A stretch of DNA of 64,000 nt, taken from an uncultured Clostridia bacterium (GTDB lineage Bacteria > Bacillota > Clostridia > Oscillospirales > Acutalibacteraceae). The stretch lies in assembly GCA_946186665.1 (NCBI GenBank), contig CAMHOE010000004.1, positions 1 through 64,000 on the forward strand, in the 5' to 3' direction. The translations under genes and the position numbers were made by a program. Positions 42,283 through 51,818 of the stretch are shown piece by piece. Under the pieces are notes generated by a model that did not search any database, was not told the DNA's origin, and saw nothing but the letters and a program-made list of their open reading frames with translations. Positions within the stretch are counted from its first letter, which is position 1. Each line of letters begins with the position of its first letter.

Positions 42283-43351
42283 ATGTCTGAATTGCGGCGG
42301 TCCTATGCAGTATAACGCTAAAAAGCTGAAATTCTATTGCGAATACTGCCGCAGTGATTTTACCGAGGAAGAGCTTAAAGCAAACTTTGGTGAGCTTGAC
42401 GAAAATCTTGATAAAAACGAAGCTGTATCTGAGGATGTACAGCCACAGGACGTTCCGGAGGGCTTTGAGGATTTTGCATCAAATACGGTCATGTATTCAT
42501 GTGAAAGCTGCGGTGCGGAGATAATCGCAGACAAGACCACCGCCGCGACCTTCTGTGTATACTGTCATAATCCTGTTGTAATATCCAACAGACTTACAGG
42601 TGCATTTAAACCGGCTAAGGTCATCCCCTTTATGATATCCGAAGAGGATGCACAGCAGAGATTTTTCGACTTTTGCCGTAAGAAACACTTCCTGCCGAAG
42701 GACTTCATCTCAGGCGCACAGCTTGAAAATATGAGGGGAGTTTACTATCCCTACTGGATGGTGGATTCACTGAAGGACGGAAACCTCTATGCCACTGCAA
42801 AGCAGATACGCACATGGGAAGCAGGAGATGAAAGGTTTACAGAAACAAAAACCTTTAAGGTAATGCGTGCCGGTAAGATAGATTTCAGAGATTACCCCTA
42901 TCCTGCCCTGACAGGCGAGCACAGCAAGGCTCTGAAGTATGTCAATCCTTATGATGACAAGGATTTCAAGAAGTTTACAATGGCGTATCTGTCAGGCTTC
43001 CTCGCAGAAAAGCGTGATACAGAGCGCAAGGACGTTCAGGCTGACGTTGATAAAGAGCTTAAAGAGTATTCTGAAAAAATATACAAGGATACCATCAAGG
43101 GCTATGACAGTGTTCATGTAGACAGTGTAAGTGTCAAAACGCTGAAAGAGAACTGGCAATACGCAATGATGCCGGTCTGGATGATGAACTTCAACTATAA
43201 CGGCAAGGATTACCTCTACGCCATGAACGGACAGACAGGAAAAAACTACGGTGAGCTTCCGATAGATATGGGCAAGCTTGCAATATTCGGAGTTCTTCTG
43301 TTTGTTATCATCACAGTTCTTTGTGGGTTAGGAGGTTATTTCCTGCTATGA
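42263..43351 (+). CDS. TFIIB-type zinc-ribbon membrane protein (YdjG-like)
   Basis: The 362-residue protein has two zinc ribbons (YKCLNCGGPMQYNAKKLKFYCEYC, from residue 5; YSCESCGAEI...FCVYCHNP, about 76-100). A conserved soluble domain follows (FKPAKVIPFMISEEDAQQRF; MRGVYYPYWMVDS), then one C-terminal helix (about 337-360). This is the layout of B. subtilis YdjG. I begin at the ATG at 42263, which gives the family N-terminus (xxVAYKCxNCGG), although its ribosome site is weak. An in-frame ATG at 42206 would add a basic stretch. It overlaps the next gene by four bases. Confidence 0.8.
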   Translation: METVAYKCLNCGGPMQYNAKKLKFYCEYCRSDFTEEELKANFGELDENLDKNEAVSEDVQPQDVPEGFEDFASNTVMYSCESCGAEIIADKTTAATFCVYCHNPVVISNRLTGAFKPAKVIPFMISEEDAQQRFFDFCRKKHFLPKDFISGAQLENMRGVYYPYWMVDSLKDGNLYATAKQIRTWEAGDERFTETKTFKVMRAGKIDFRDYPYPALTGEHSKALKYVNPYDDKDFKKFTMAYLSGFLAEKRDTERKDVQADVDKELKEYSEKIYKDTIKGYDSVHVDSVSVKTLKENWQYAMMPVWMMNFNYNGKDYLYAMNGQTGKNYGELPIDMGKLAIFGVLLFVIITVLCGLGGYFLL

Positions 43352-43818
43352 GAAACAAAAATTTTCTTTCAAGGACAATAATTGTACTGGCCCTTGCAGT
43401 GTGTATGTTATTCAGCGGCATGACAGTATTTGCTGCACCTGCTGATGCTTACACTGCTGAAAGCTCTGCCTATACAATAGCAAACACAGCTTATGACGAC
43501 GATTATGATTACGATTATGACGATTACTATGATGACTATGATTATGATTACGACTACGACTATAATGATAATGCCCCACAGTCATCAAGCCATGAAAAGA
43601 AGCCAAAGAACTGGCTGAAAATAATACTGATCTCCTTAGGTATAGGACTTCTGGTTTCCGTTATAACAGTGCTTGTTATCCGCAGCGGATATAAGAACAA
43701 CGGACAGACCGAACCTTATGAGTTCAAGAACAAGGCACCGCTGGATCTTACTGACAGCCGTGATGAGCTTGTAGATGTACAAGTTACAAGTGTAAGGATC
43801 AATAGAGACAACAATTAA
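43348..43818 (+). CDS. YdjH-like membrane protein with Asp/Tyr tract instead of TPM domain
   Basis: The 156-residue protein has a signal-type N-terminus (residues 8-31, ending VFAAPA), a short Ala/Ser/Thr stretch and an almost pure Asp/Tyr tract (50-72). A membrane helix (about 91-112) and a cytoplasmic tail ending NKAPLDLTDSRDELVDVQVTSVRI follow. That tail resembles the end of YdjH-type proteins, which carry a TPM domain in the place of the tract. The ATG at 43348 overlaps the upstream stop (ATGA) with GGAGG before it. Confidence 0.7.
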   Translation: MRNKNFLSRTIIVLALAVCMLFSGMTVFAAPADAYTAESSAYTIANTAYDDDYDYDYDDYYDDYDYDYDYDYNDNAPQSSSHEKKPKNWLKIILISLGIGLLVSVITVLVIRSGYKNNGQTEPYEFKNKAPLDLTDSRDELVDVQVTSVRINRDNN

Positions 43819-43849
43819 TATATTCAATAAACCCTACCGGAGGGATCCC

Positions 43850-44368
43850 ATGAGATTTGACGTTATGCCTGTTGCTACAGAAAAACAAATAATTGAAGTT
43901 GAAGAGGCTGCATATAATGTATGGCATAATTATTACAGGGAAATATTCTCTAAAGAACAAATAGACTATATGTTGAAAAAATATCAGTCAAGAGATGCGC
44001 TGAAAAAACAGATGGCAGATAAGTATATTTATTATATGATCATGTCAGACGGTGAGCTTGCTGGATATATCTGTTTCAAAATATTTCCGGAGTATATATT
44101 TATTTCAAGGCTGTACATTAAAGCCGAGTTCCGCAGAAGAGGACTTGCGAGACGTTCGATCGCCATTTTTGACAAAATGCTTGACCGTGAGGAAATGAAA
44201 AAGATACGTTCACTCAGACTGAATGTTGAAAGGGATAATATCTTTGCCATCAACGTTTATGAGCATCTGGGATTTGTCAAGATAAGCTCTGTTGACACGG
44301 ACATCGGAGAAGGCTTCTGCTGCTGTGAATACGTTATGGAACGTTCTTTAGATAAAGAATCAAGGTGA
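43850..44368 (+). CDS. GNAT-family N-acetyltransferase
   Basis: The 172-residue protein is a GCN5-like acetyltransferase that uses acetyl-CoA. The core FISRLYIKAEFRRRGLARRSI (about 84-104) carries the acetyl-CoA pyrophosphate-binding R-R-x-G-L/x-A pattern, and LNVERDNIFAINVYEHLGF is motif B. The substrate is unknown; RimI-like and small-molecule acetyltransferases are both possible. The ATG has CGGAGGGA. It lies 31 bases after the YdjH-like gene and may be read through. Confidence 0.85.
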   Translation: MRFDVMPVATEKQIIEVEEAAYNVWHNYYREIFSKEQIDYMLKKYQSRDALKKQMADKYIYYMIMSDGELAGYICFKIFPEYIFISRLYIKAEFRRRGLARRSIAIFDKMLDREEMKKIRSLRLNVERDNIFAINVYEHLGFVKISSVDTDIGEGFCCCEYVMERSLDKESR

Positions 44369-44373
44369 TAGTT

Positions 44374-44793
44374 ATGGGCGAAAAATTAAAGAAATATATT
44401 GAGTCGCTTCAGCTTCTCCTTGAAAGCGGAGATAAGATAGAAAACATCGGGGAGATAAAGAAAGAGCTTCTTGCAGAAATACAATTCTGGCAGCATGAAA
44501 GATTGATACACCTGATGGTGACATTTTTATTCGCGCTGCTGACAATGTCCACTTTTTTTGTGTTTGTTTTCTATCAGTCAATAGCAGTATTGGTTCTTCT
44601 TCTTGCGCTTCTTATTCTTCTTGTGCCATACATAATGCACTATTATCGGTTGGAAAATGGAGTACAGACATTGTATGTATTTTATGAAGAGCTTACAAGA
44701 CGTGAGAAGTCCGGAAAAATATCCGAAGTCTGCGTTCCAAAGCTTAAGGGTGTAGTCATAAAGCCCTTAAAGCAAAAAGACAAAAAGAAATAA
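44374..44793 (+). CDS. Two-TM membrane protein of unknown function
   Basis: The 139-residue protein has an amphipathic N-terminal helix (LKKYIESLQLLLESGDKIENIGEIKKELL), two adjacent helices (about 45-62 and 66-86) and a basic C-terminal region ending KPLKQKDKKK. No family is recognised. I use the ATG at 44374; GTG at 44365 lies within its AAGGTG site. It is five bases after the acetyltransferase stop, in the same transcript. Confidence 0.7.
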   Translation: MGEKLKKYIESLQLLLESGDKIENIGEIKKELLAEIQFWQHERLIHLMVTFLFALLTMSTFFVFVFYQSIAVLVLLLALLILLVPYIMHYYRLENGVQTLYVFYEELTRREKSGKISEVCVPKLKGVVIKPLKQKDKKK

Positions 44794-44800
44794 TATCAAA

Positions 44801-44846
44801 CCAAAGCATCCTGCGCTGCCTGTTAAGGTGTGAGCAGGATGCTTTA
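44801..44846 (+). terminator. Terminator after the GNAT/two-TM pair
   Basis: AAAGCATCCTGC and GCAGGATGCTTT pair perfectly around an 18-base loop. Confidence 0.7.
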
Positions 44847-44852
44847 CTGCAT

Positions 44853-44893
44853 AAAAGAAAGACGTACCATAATCGGGGTACGTCTTTCTTCTT
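44853..44893. terminator. Bidirectional terminator
   Basis: AAGAAAGACGTACC and GGTACGTCTTTCTT pair perfectly; the minus side serves the DUF308-like gene ending at 44924. Confidence 0.8.
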
Positions 44894-44923
44894 AAAGATA
44901 GGAGAAAAAAGGAAACGCTGAAA

Positions 44924-45697
44924 TCAATCTATATCATCGTCATCGGAAAAATGCACTCTTTCTTCCTTCAGCGAGGCTCTGGAAATTTTCTTGATCCGTA
45001 CATTCTCATCTTTGCCTTTATTATCAGAGGGAGTTTCTTCAGCTTCGGCAGATACGTATCTACTCTGCTTTGAAGCTTCCTGAGCTACATTCTTGACTAT
45101 CTTTGACATGATCATTACAGAAACAATATCCCACAGTCCGCTGAAAACAAATGATGCGCCTATAAGTATTGTTAGTATTATCGCTGCACCGTTTTTGTTG
45201 GTTTCTATACCGGGCTTAAAAATAGCGATAAGTCCGAGAGTGATAAGTATTGCCGCACCGATAAGATGCACCCACCATTTGTCCGACCTCAGCCGATAGT
45301 AGTTGATGGCGTATTGGAGCTTTAACACGCCGGTCACAAGTATCATTATTATCAGGATAACATTCAATAGTCTGAGAAAGCTGTCGGAATTGATAAGAAA
45401 ATATATACCGATACCCAAAAGCGCCGCTCCCTGTACAAGAGCAAAAGAGCCGAACATATCCTCTTTTTTAAGCCTTAAAAAGCTTATACACCTCAGCAGG
45501 CCCCACACACAAAGCACACAGCCCAGTATCTGTCCGATAAAGGTGTTGAACTGTTCAGGTATTATGATCATTATAAGACCAAGAGTAACGATGGCAGCAT
45601 TCAGAACTATAAGCTCTGCTTTCATTTCGCTTACCTTTTTCTTGATCTGATCATAACCATCTTCACTGCCTTTTTTTGCGGAATTCTTTTTAGCCAT
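44924..45697 (-). CDS. DUF308/HdeD-like membrane protein
   Basis: The 257-residue protein has six helices in three hairpins (about 30-50, 53-72, 82-100, 106-124, 142-160 and 170-195), the repeat layout of HdeD/DUF308 proteins. A charged cytoplasmic tail rich in Lys and Asp (about 205-257, ending HFSDDDDID) follows. In enterobacteria HdeD is linked to acid stress; that role is not shown here. The ATG has GGGAGGAATT. Single gene. Confidence 0.78.
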   Translation of the reverse strand: MAKKNSAKKGSEDGYDQIKKKVSEMKAELIVLNAAIVTLGLIMIIIPEQFNTFIGQILGCVLCVWGLLRCISFLRLKKEDMFGSFALVQGAALLGIGIYFLINSDSFLRLLNVILIIMILVTGVLKLQYAINYYRLRSDKWWVHLIGAAILITLGLIAIFKPGIETNKNGAAIILTILIGASFVFSGLWDIVSVMIMSKIVKNVAQEASKQSRYVSAEAEETPSDNKGKDENVRIKKISRASLKEERVHFSDDDDID

Positions 45698-45989
45698 GAT
45701 AATTCCTCCCTTGCTAAAAAATATTACACAAAAATACTATTCTGTACTCTGCATCATATTACACTCTTGATTGTTATTTTTTGTATACAATAATTATAAT
45801 AAAACTGTTAAAAAATGTCAATAAAATTCCTGTAAGTTATTATTATTTATCAGAATTGATGAGCCTTACTGCACTTTCACTATTCCAAAGATACAGTTTC
45901 ACAAAGGTTAGTATTGTTTTAATGATTTTGAGTGGCGATTTTTTTACTTATATATAAGTGAGATTTTATTATACTTAAAATTATAACCA

Positions 45990-46018
45990 TTGAACTGTAA
46001 AGAATTTTATGATATACT
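45990..46018 (+). promoter_or_regulatory. Promoter of the giant surface protein
   Basis: TTGAAC (45990-45995), 17 bases, TATACT (46013-46018), then a leader of about 65 bases with AAGGAGGTAA before the ATG. Upstream, 45698-45989 is AT-rich with no gene that I can support. Confidence 0.7.
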
Positions 46019-46088
46019 GATAGCGTGGCAAACAGTATTTTTTTACGTTTTCAAACTTCATATAGTCATCTTATAAGGAGGTAATTCC

Positions 46089-49000
46089 ATGAGAAGAAGT
46101 CATATTGCAGTGAGATATAGATTTGTTTCTATCCTTCTCACCATAATGATAATGACGTCATCGTACAATATCTGGTCAGGTAATGATGTCGCAGAAGCCA
46201 TACCGTCTGATGATATAAGGGCTACTATTGATGTTCAATTCGGTAAACGCGGCGAAGATTTTTACACATACTTAACCGAAGATTATCAAACCATTTCCGT
46301 TTCATATTCCGGATTTGTAAATTCAAGTGAAAGCATTGCTCCGGGAGAATTGAAAATACGGATACCCACCAACATTATCAAAGATGGTAACGGTAATTAC
46401 GCTCAGAGCGGCTTCATTATTCATGACAGTAATACCTATTATGACAATAATTATGATGAAACCGTACACTCTTTGGAATACATCGAGAACTACGAGGGAG
46501 ATGCGTCAGAGCTTGCAGGAGCGTTATACTATTATACTGACAGTGAAGATGAAAACAGCTGCATAATAACAAACTTCAAGGAAATACCTGTTGATCCGGA
46601 ATATGATTTCACCTATTATCAAATAATGCTACGTGTTGAATACACAGCAAGTCTGCCCGCATATTTCTATTCAGCGGAAGTGCCAACGGATCCTTTGTAT
46701 ATGGATGTAAGTCTTGCAAAAGGCGATACAGTGTATACTCCATCTCTTCCCACAGCTTATACGTATTCTGACGCCTATACCGGTGAAGGCGGTGGATTTT
46801 ATGCAGAAGATTATCTTCCCGTTTTATATCTTGACAACAGCACATTAGAAGCGACAAGACTTTATATAGACGCAAAGCTGCTTCTGAAAGGGCAAACCAT
46901 CAGCTATGGTGTCACCGGTATCAACAGTATCAAAATCGGATCAATAACGTATACACTTGGCGATAAATTCCGTTTGCTGAATGATACAGAAAGGGAATTT
47001 CTTTCTAACAGTGGAATTAATGTAAATGAGTATACATATGTCATCGAATTTCCCAAAAGCGAACTGAGCAGTCTGTATTCAAATGGCAACAATAAAAATA
47101 TCCAAGCGAATATCACATATAAGGCAACACAGGGTAACGGCTCACTCGCTGCTAACAGTACAAGCAGAAATGTTTATATAGCCGGATTAGACCCTACCCG
47201 CATAGGTACCAACCAGTCAAATATTAATTACTCAAAGCCGCTTCCGCTGTCTCCTGAAGTGAGATATCCATGTCTGTACATTGGTAGTTACTCAGACTCA
47301 AATACCAGAAGCATCGCAGCTTCTTATGTTTTTCTGAACGGCTACTGGTCGGAGCTTGGTGAAACAAACGCCACCGGATACAATCAGTACGAAATAGAAA
47401 AACAGACTATGATCATTAACGGCGATAACTGGAGTGAAACTCCTGAAGACAGCATTAAAGTAAGCGGTAAGGTTTATGACTACTATAGTGACGACGACTT
47501 AGCAGGTTCTACAAACACACGCTTTAATACTGGTTATAGCAATTCAACCTCAACTAATTTCTATTATAAATTCAATGATGCGCTGAGCGACTATTATAAA
47601 GAAAAGAATCAGCCATATTATGATTTTTATACTACATATACTCCTATCCGTGACATAAAACCTGACCCTGACACTACATACAGCCAGTCCTTCGGAATAC
47701 TTAATCCATTATATATCGGAAAAATGAACAGCGGTCCGATAAAAAACAAAAACACTTCCTATGGACTTTTCGGAATTGATAAAAGCAACACATATTATTA
47801 TGATCCTATTACAAACACAAGCGGAAATGTAAGCGCTGTAAATCGTGTAAACGCAATAACAATAGCTGCGGCATTAATGAATGGAAGCAACGGTGCCGGT
47901 AACGGTTCTGCTTTTTTAGGAATAGTAGCAGATCATCTCGGTGAAAACGGAGAGATACTCATGAATACTAATAATCCTTACAATGCTGATGACTTCGATT
48001 TCCCGTTAAAGGATCATGAAGTTGAGTCTCCGTTTTTTAATGAGGACTTCCTCAACGGCAACAATTCTCTGGGAGCAAAAATCGGAAGAGTTTTCGATGC
48101 AACTTATACATTTGACTACGGACAAATTTATATCGGAGGTCAAAAAACATATGGTTACACACTTGCTCCGAAACAACGCTTCTTCTTTAATGATGACGGA
48201 ACGATCAATACTGAACTGCAAAGAGAGGATGTTAAGGCTACGTATTCCGTAACCAAAGAACTTATGCCGCTGAATTTTGTATATAATAATCAAGAATATG
48301 CAAACTCAGGATACGGTCAGAGGATAGATATCCCCCTTGTTATTCCCGCAGATGTAATGAAAAAAAATTATAAGATGGAAGTCTATGGAGATGACTGTAC
48401 ATATGTCTACCTCGACGGAAAGCTCATTCTTGATCTCGGCGGACTAAGCTATGCTTATGATTATTACAATACTAACGGCAAAAATAATACGATATTAGGT
48501 ACAATTGATTTTAAAGCTAAGAAAGCAACAGTCAGCAAAATCAAGACTGTTACAGGTATCACAACTAATTTAACAAGAGATTTCGACATAAATGATGGCA
48601 GGATGCATGTTATCACTCTTGTACAAACTGATAACTATACAGGTGAAGGAGCTTTATATGTAACCACTACACTTCCTCTTGAATATGTAATACCTGAGGA
48701 AGGCGATCCAAAAAGCAGCTATGAGGTACAGAACATATTCTCATCTCCACAGTTCAGCAAAAACCTTACGACCTTCATAGACGGTCTTGATTTTAAGAAC
48801 ACCGTAAATGTTGTCGCTCCTCATGAAGCAGGAGAAATGGATATAACGCCAATGAGTACAGTTTCCCTCGCTAAAAGCTACACCGGACATTATTATGACC
48901 GTGAAGAATACGAGGATGACGGTTGGGTCTATACAGACTATGATGCTATCGATAAAGACCCCGAAGACAGGAATCTTGGAAAAAATGAAATATACGCATA

Positions 49001-51029
49001 TCTGGGACTTATATATCCGGGTGATACGGAAATAGCAAGCAATGCTTACCAGAAAGCCATTTACCAAAAGACCATTCTTGACACCGGCGGCGGTACAGAG
49101 AAAGATCTTACCGGTCTGTTTAATACGACTGTAACGCATTATCAGGGACAAGGAATGTACTCGGATAACCTTTTCCTGATGGGCACTTCAAACGACAGTG
49201 ACAGGCGACTGCAAAACTACACTATAGAAGATGAATACGGAATATCTTCTATTGAATATCCGGGTGATCATTACGGAAACTTTGCATGGACTAACAAAAC
49301 CCTTGTGCAAAGTACGATGAAAAGCGGAAAGGTCACAATCAGTAAGGAAGTCACAAATTCACCTTATGAATTTCTTCTTGATTCCGAATTTACATTTTAT
49401 GTCTATTATACCAATATTGAGGATGTTTTCGGAACGCTCCCGGATGAATATGATTTATACAACGGTCAACCGTGTATAAAAGAAACTTATACAATCAAAG
49501 ACGGCGGAAGCATCACGATTAATGTTCCGGCAGGCATAGAGTGTATTGTGGAAGAGGATGATAAGGAATTCTATACAGTAACCTCTCCTGCTGACGGATA
49601 CTATGATATTACGGTACAGGAAAATCAAACATATGACTGTCCGTTTACAAACGAAATGTCGGGCATTTATACCGAGCAAACAAATGCGGATATATCTATT
49701 GATTGGGTTGATGACAGCAATGCACTGTCTCTCCGTCCTGTAGGAAACAAGTATTTCACTCCCTATGAGACATATCAGTCAACAGATACAGGCAAAAACG
49801 ATACACTTATTCACATTGTCTTTAAAGGCAACGATGATAAATGGTACGACCTTGCGGACGCTGTAGGCGAAGCTGAATTCAACACTCTTGCAGAGATGTT
49901 GAATTCAGCCGTAAGCTACAATGGTGACACAACTGATATCACTGTTACTAATCTGCCAAAATATGTTCTGCCAATTTTTGAGCAGAATGCAGGATCTGAT
50001 GTATTGACAGCAGGTACCGAAATGATCTACGGCTTTACACAATCAAGATATGGAACATATGTAATAGAACCGTTTGACAAAACTTCAAGGGTAGGAACTT
50101 TAGCCTCAGGTGAAACATTTGTAGACACACTATATGGAAGTATTACAATATCCAAAACAGGAAAGGACAGCCGGGGCAATATCACAACACTCAGCGATGC
50201 GGAGTTTGATCTCTATGAAACAGAATCCGATGCACAAAACGGCACTAATCCAATACAGCACCTTAAAACAGGTAACAGCGGAACAGCTGTGTCGGATCCT
50301 GTCCCGGTATCGACCTACTGGCTTGTAGAGAACGATGTACTGGGCAACTACGAACCAAACACCACACCAATAAAAGTTGAGATCTCAAAGGCATCAACAA
50401 ATTCTCTCAATATAGTTGTTCCTGTTGAGAACACCCTTGCAGAGAGAGATGTAACGATTACAAAATCCATAGATATGACCTATGGAATTTTAAGTGAGGA
50501 AGAGTATAAATCAAAAGAGTTTAACTTTACTATGACGATGAGCGGTCTTACACCGGATGTAGAATACACTTTGATATATAAATTTGCTGATACATCCGAA
50601 GAAAGCGAAACAATGACTGCACCGTCAAACGGTAAAATAACAAAAAGCTTTACTCTAAAAGACGGCGACTCTGTCACTTTCAAAGCACTTCCGGTAAATT
50701 CAACCTATCAGGTGACAGAAGCGGCAGTACCGTTCTATGTTCCTTCATACGTCATTACCGGTGAAAGCGGCTCCATAATTGCCAAATCACACGATGAAAC
50801 AGCAGAAACAAAAACACAGATGTCAACAGCCGTTGAAACAGTTGACAGAACCGACAGTGAAATAGTTATTGCATTTAAAAATGATTACCTCGCTTCTGAC
50901 TTTGTTCTTCCCGACTCAGGCATGGATGACCAGCGCAGTACCATGGTAATGCTTTTCATTGGAATAATACTGTTCGGCACATCTGCAATGATTTTCACCG
51001 GACGCAGAAAACGTTCAAGAAGTAATTAA
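46089..51029 (+). CDS. 1646-residue cell-wall surface protein (fibro-slime/PA14-like, SpaA-like repeats)
   Basis: The protein has a signal peptide (1-37, ending AEA), an N-terminal beta-rich region (to about 520), and a region (about 530-930) resembling fibro-slime/PA14 carbohydrate-binding domains (QRIDIPLVIPADVMKKNY; VYLDGKLILDLGG). Then come prealbumin-like SpaA/DUF7601-type domains (KVTISKEV..., about 1079; SITISKTGKDSRG, about 1350; VTITKSID, about 1455). It ends with LPDSG, a membrane helix and RRKRSRSN, a sortase signal with Ser in place of Thr. It is probably an adhesin covalently fixed to the wall. No sortase gene is nearby. Codon use fits the genome. Confidence 0.8.
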   Translation: MRRSHIAVRYRFVSILLTIMIMTSSYNIWSGNDVAEAIPSDDIRATIDVQFGKRGEDFYTYLTEDYQTISVSYSGFVNSSESIAPGELKIRIPTNIIKDGNGNYAQSGFIIHDSNTYYDNNYDETVHSLEYIENYEGDASELAGALYYYTDSEDENSCIITNFKEIPVDPEYDFTYYQIMLRVEYTASLPAYFYSAEVPTDPLYMDVSLAKGDTVYTPSLPTAYTYSDAYTGEGGGFYAEDYLPVLYLDNSTLEATRLYIDAKLLLKGQTISYGVTGINSIKIGSITYTLGDKFRLLNDTEREFLSNSGINVNEYTYVIEFPKSELSSLYSNGNNKNIQANITYKATQGNGSLAANSTSRNVYIAGLDPTRIGTNQSNINYSKPLPLSPEVRYPCLYIGSYSDSNTRSIAASYVFLNGYWSELGETNATGYNQYEIEKQTMIINGDNWSETPEDSIKVSGKVYDYYSDDDLAGSTNTRFNTGYSNSTSTNFYYKFNDALSDYYKEKNQPYYDFYTTYTPIRDIKPDPDTTYSQSFGILNPLYIGKMNSGPIKNKNTSYGLFGIDKSNTYYYDPITNTSGNVSAVNRVNAITIAAALMNGSNGAGNGSAFLGIVADHLGENGEILMNTNNPYNADDFDFPLKDHEVESPFFNEDFLNGNNSLGAKIGRVFDATYTFDYGQIYIGGQKTYGYTLAPKQRFFFNDDGTINTELQREDVKATYSVTKELMPLNFVYNNQEYANSGYGQRIDIPLVIPADVMKKNYKMEVYGDDCTYVYLDGKLILDLGGLSYAYDYYNTNGKNNTILGTIDFKAKKATVSKIKTVTGITTNLTRDFDINDGRMHVITLVQTDNYTGEGALYVTTTLPLEYVIPEEGDPKSSYEVQNIFSSPQFSKNLTTFIDGLDFKNTVNVVAPHEAGEMDITPMSTVSLAKSYTGHYYDREEYEDDGWVYTDYDAIDKDPEDRNLGKNEIYAYLGLIYPGDTEIASNAYQKAIYQKTILDTGGGTEKDLTGLFNTTVTHYQGQGMYSDNLFLMGTSNDSDRRLQNYTIEDEYGISSIEYPGDHYGNFAWTNKTLVQSTMKSGKVTISKEVTNSPYEFLLDSEFTFYVYYTNIEDVFGTLPDEYDLYNGQPCIKETYTIKDGGSITINVPAGIECIVEEDDKEFYTVTSPADGYYDITVQENQTYDCPFTNEMSGIYTEQTNADISIDWVDDSNALSLRPVGNKYFTPYETYQSTDTGKNDTLIHIVFKGNDDKWYDLADAVGEAEFNTLAEMLNSAVSYNGDTTDITVTNLPKYVLPIFEQNAGSDVLTAGTEMIYGFTQSRYGTYVIEPFDKTSRVGTLASGETFVDTLYGSITISKTGKDSRGNITTLSDAEFDLYETESDAQNGTNPIQHLKTGNSGTAVSDPVPVSTYWLVENDVLGNYEPNTTPIKVEISKASTNSLNIVVPVENTLAERDVTITKSIDMTYGILSEEEYKSKEFNFTMTMSGLTPDVEYTLIYKFADTSEESETMTAPSNGKITKSFTLKDGDSVTFKALPVNSTYQVTEAAVPFYVPSYVITGESGSIIAKSHDETAETKTQMSTAVETVDRTDSEIVIAFKNDYLASDFVLPDSGMDDQRSTMVMLFIGIILFGTSAMIFTGRRKRSRSN

Positions 51030-51057
51030 TATCTCCGGAGTCACAATTTCAACTATT

Positions 51058-51108
51058 AAAAAAGCCCCCTCAGTCAACTCACTCTGAGCTGACTGAGGGG
51101 GTAAAATT
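51058..51108. terminator. Bidirectional terminator
   Basis: CCCCCTCAGTCA and TGACTGAGGGGG pair perfectly with an inner CTCA/TGAG; the minus side has six T residues. It serves the surface protein gene (plus) and the DUF4250 gene (minus). Confidence 0.85.
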
Positions 51109-51120
51109 TTAACTTGCTGG

Positions 51121-51297
51121 TCATCTGAATTGATTTTGTTCGCTGACATACTCATATCCTATCGAATTAAGCTTACTGCTTACATCGTCGCAGCTGACGC
51201 CCATATCCCTGCAAAGCTCATCAAGCGACGAATACTTATCTCTGAGCTTTGTATTGATATATGAAAGCAATATTACCGGATCATTTGGTAAAGCCAC
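51121..51297 (-). CDS. DUF4250 domain protein
   Basis: A 58-residue protein reads VALPNDPVILLSYINTKLRD...SLDELCRDMGVSCDDV...IGYEYVSEQNQF. This matches the small DUF4250 family common in Firmicutes (LPxDPxxLLSxxNTKLRDxYxSLDxLC...YxYxxxxNQF). Function unknown; its helices suggest a small DNA- or protein-binding unit. The start is GTG at 51297 with AGGGGAG upstream. It ends just before the shared terminator. Confidence 0.85.
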   Translation of the reverse strand: MALPNDPVILLSYINTKLRDKYSSLDELCRDMGVSCDDVSSKLNSIGYEYVSEQNQFR

Positions 51298-51375
51298 AAT
51301 AACACTCCCCTGATTTTTTACACCATTATATCACAAACTCTCCCCCAATGCAACCGGCGGATTGCCTCCGCTGTC

Positions 51376-51798
51376 GATTCGCGCCCTCGTTCGCTAAAGC
51401 TCACTTTGATAGTATGACCAAAACTTTTCCTGTCCGCGATTGACGGCGCTAACTTATCAGACACTTGTCCCCATCCGCCGGCGCAGCCCTGAAGGGGCTG
51501 CTATTTCGGCTGTTTTCTAATGGCATAAAGTTTCTTTCTCCCTACTAAACTTAATGCGCCTATACAGTTTAAAACTGTAGTTTATATTATACTTACTATA
51601 ATTCATTTTCGCTGTGCGAAACTCCTAATTCCTAACTGTTACAATTTCACATTAAAACTATAGACGTGTACAGTAATAGACAAAGCACTTCTTTAAGAGC
51701 GCGACGCGGACGGCTCTATCAGAAGCGGATGTGTTGTTAAGTAGTCCTGCGGGGTCACCCGCTCCTGCGGAGTCACCCCGCTCCTATGCGGTCACGCA
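51376..51798. repeat. Second mosaic of dispersed repeat modules (C-A-B)
   Basis: The same three modules as at 22685-23055 occur here in a different order: C (51376-51440), A (51475-51620) and a diverged B (51661-51798) that includes a local triplication of CTCCTGCGGxGTCACCC. It fills the 51298-51818 gap. No gene is visible. Confidence 0.75.
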
Positions 51799-51818
51799 TT
51801 TCAATATTCATTAATTTA

